Below are positions 35,032-35,659 of a stretch of DNA of 35,659 bases, in pieces. The position numbers were made by a program, and so were the translations under genes. This DNA comes from a virus: positions 1 to 35,659 of IMG/VR virus record IMGVR_UViG_3300029267_003811; one strand, written 5' to 3'. The notes beneath the pieces are model-generated. The model did not search any database and had not been told where the DNA came from. It saw only the letters and a program-made list of their open reading frames with translations. Numbering within the stretch: the stretch's first letter is position 1; the number at the start of each line of letters is the position of its first letter.

Positions 35032-35261
35032 TGCCCGCCTCCGATCTTGATCTGCCAGAGCGGATAACAGATTCGGAGATTGAAGCCCGCGCAATGCGCG
35101 CCGAGCGGGACTCTATTCTCGCCCTGCTCCGCGATTCAACTGCCCGGGAGGTAGGCTTGAGGGCGGAGATTGCGGAACTGAAACGGGAGCTCGTGTCAAA
35201 GAACGGGTGGCTTGAGCGCCTGCGAGAACAAGTCAATCTGCTACGGGAGTGCGCGTCGTGA
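35031..35261 (+). CDS. Hypothetical coiled-coil protein
   Basis: This 76-residue protein starts at ATG 35031 (TGATG overlap; GTG 35028 also in frame). After a short acidic N-terminus it is one long charged helix (EIEARAMRAERDSILALLRD ... ELKRELVSKNGWLERLREQVN). No family was recognised. It is coupled to the next gene by GTGA. Confidence 0.6.
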   Translation: MPASDLDLPERITDSEIEARAMRAERDSILALLRDSTAREVGLRAEIAELKRELVSKNGWLERLREQVNLLRECAS

Positions 35262-35485
35262 GTGCAAAGGCCGCCGCGCGCGCCCGCGAAGCCGTCCGCC
35301 CCTTCGACGTCCGGACCGACTGCTGGGTGCCCCGGCGCCTCGAGACGCTGCGCGGCCGGCTGCGGCGCACCTGGCGGGCGCTGGGCGTCGAGGTGCCCGC
35401 GGACCTGGCCCGCTGGCCGCGCGAGCGGCTGGTGGCCGTGTGGATCGCGGTCTGCGAGCGGCTGTACTCCGCGGAGCAGAACTGA
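35258..35485 (+). CDS. Hypothetical basic protein
   Basis: The 75-residue product starts at GTG 35258. It is rich in Arg and Trp (RRLETLRGRLRRTWRALGVE ... ARWPRERLVAVWIAVCERL) and probably helical. It may bind nucleic acid. No family was recognised. Confidence 0.6.
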   Translation: MSAKAAARAREAVRPFDVRTDCWVPRRLETLRGRLRRTWRALGVEVPADLARWPRERLVAVWIAVCERLYSAEQN

Positions 35486-35518
35486 GCGGGGGGAAGCGAC
35501 AGGAAAGGAGCGGCATCC

Positions 35519-35641
35519 ATGGGACGCAACACGAGAGGCAAGCGGGACGGGACCGGGCCCCACAAGGGCAGCTACCAGCGCCGCACCAGCGGCACGGGGC
35601 GCCGGCAGGCCGCCGGCCAGAAGTGCCCGAAGCGGCGCTGA
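35519..35641 (+). CDS. Small basic protein at the circle junction
   Basis: This 40-residue protein starts at ATG 35519, behind AGGAAAGGAG. It is Gly/Lys/Arg-rich, with repeated GR/RR and one Cys (GQKCPKRR). Most of it is repeated at 1-116 because of the circular overlap. It links the early operon across the junction into the genes at 131 onward. The function could be nucleic-acid binding. Confidence 0.6.
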   Translation: MGRNTRGKRDGTGPHKGSYQRRTSGTGRRQAAGQKCPKRR

Positions 35642-35659
35642 GGGGTGCGCCGAGCGTGA
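35526..35659. repeat. Terminal direct repeat, right copy
   Basis: Identical to 1-134. See the left copy: it marks circular closure, so the 35519-35641 gene is the complete version and 1-116 is its second appearance. Confidence 0.95.

Overview
The window is a complete, circular, tailed-phage genome. Bases 1-134 are identical to bases 35526-35659, so the unique length is about 35,525 bp and the small gene at the right end continues into the left end. It is very GC-rich, has GGAGG-type ribosome sites, and is packed with genes that overlap by ATGA, GTGA or TGATG. The head, neck and tail genes are those of a siphovirus-like phage with a long non-contractile tail. A tyrosine integrase lies next to an apparent tRNA-derived attachment site, and a repressor region is present, so the phage is probably temperate. 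The host is a high-GC bacterium. A lipobox protein and LPS-type sugar genes lean towards a Gram-negative host, but the species cannot be read from the sequence.

Layout, left to right. 1-2824 holds small early genes, several with zinc-binding cysteines, a 481-bp-spaced duplication, and the stub of a cytosine-5 DNA methyltransferase. 2825-5647 is the replication block: SSB, a sigma-factor-like protein, DnaB-type helicase and a winged-helix protein. 5648-6207 carries palindromic repeats and a G-rich strand and is the best candidate for the replication origin. 6208-13711 is packaging and head: small terminase (probable), large terminase, portal, head-morphogenesis protein, scaffold and major capsid protein, followed by two strong hairpins. 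13825-18674 is an unusual insertion in the head-to-tail module, with five translationally coupled sugar or modification genes: a radical SAM/glycosyltransferase fusion, a GT29 sialyltransferase-like enzyme, a CMP-sugar (NeuA-like) cytidylyltransferase, an FkbM-like methyltransferase and a GT9-like glycosyltransferase. 18667-29418 is neck and tail: connectors, a 784-residue mosaic protein, a probable tail tube, a tail chaperone with a likely frameshift, tape measure, hub proteins and a collar fibre. 29456-30334 holds a lipoprotein and a small Cro-like regulator.

30364-30400 is antisense to the 5' half of a tRNA-Thr(TGT) and is the likely attP. 30409-32856 is a leftward, fully coupled lysogeny operon: repressor, two-TM protein, exported DnaJ-zinc-finger-like protein, integrase. 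A consensus promoter at 32850-32877 overlaps the repressor start and fires rightward into an early operon (32907 to the end, continuing across the circle junction) that encodes a zinc-finger protein, a CII-like regulator, an AlpA/excisionase-like protein, a DUF1599 protein and small proteins.

The most unusual content is the sugar cassette. A CMP-sugar synthetase directly coupled to a transferase of the family that uses CMP-sialic acid, next to a radical SAM-glycosyltransferase fusion and within the virion-assembly genes, suggests that the phage builds or attaches a nonulosonate-type glycan, either on its own particle or on the lysogen surface. This is inferred from motifs read by eye; no database search was possible. 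No endolysin was recognised.
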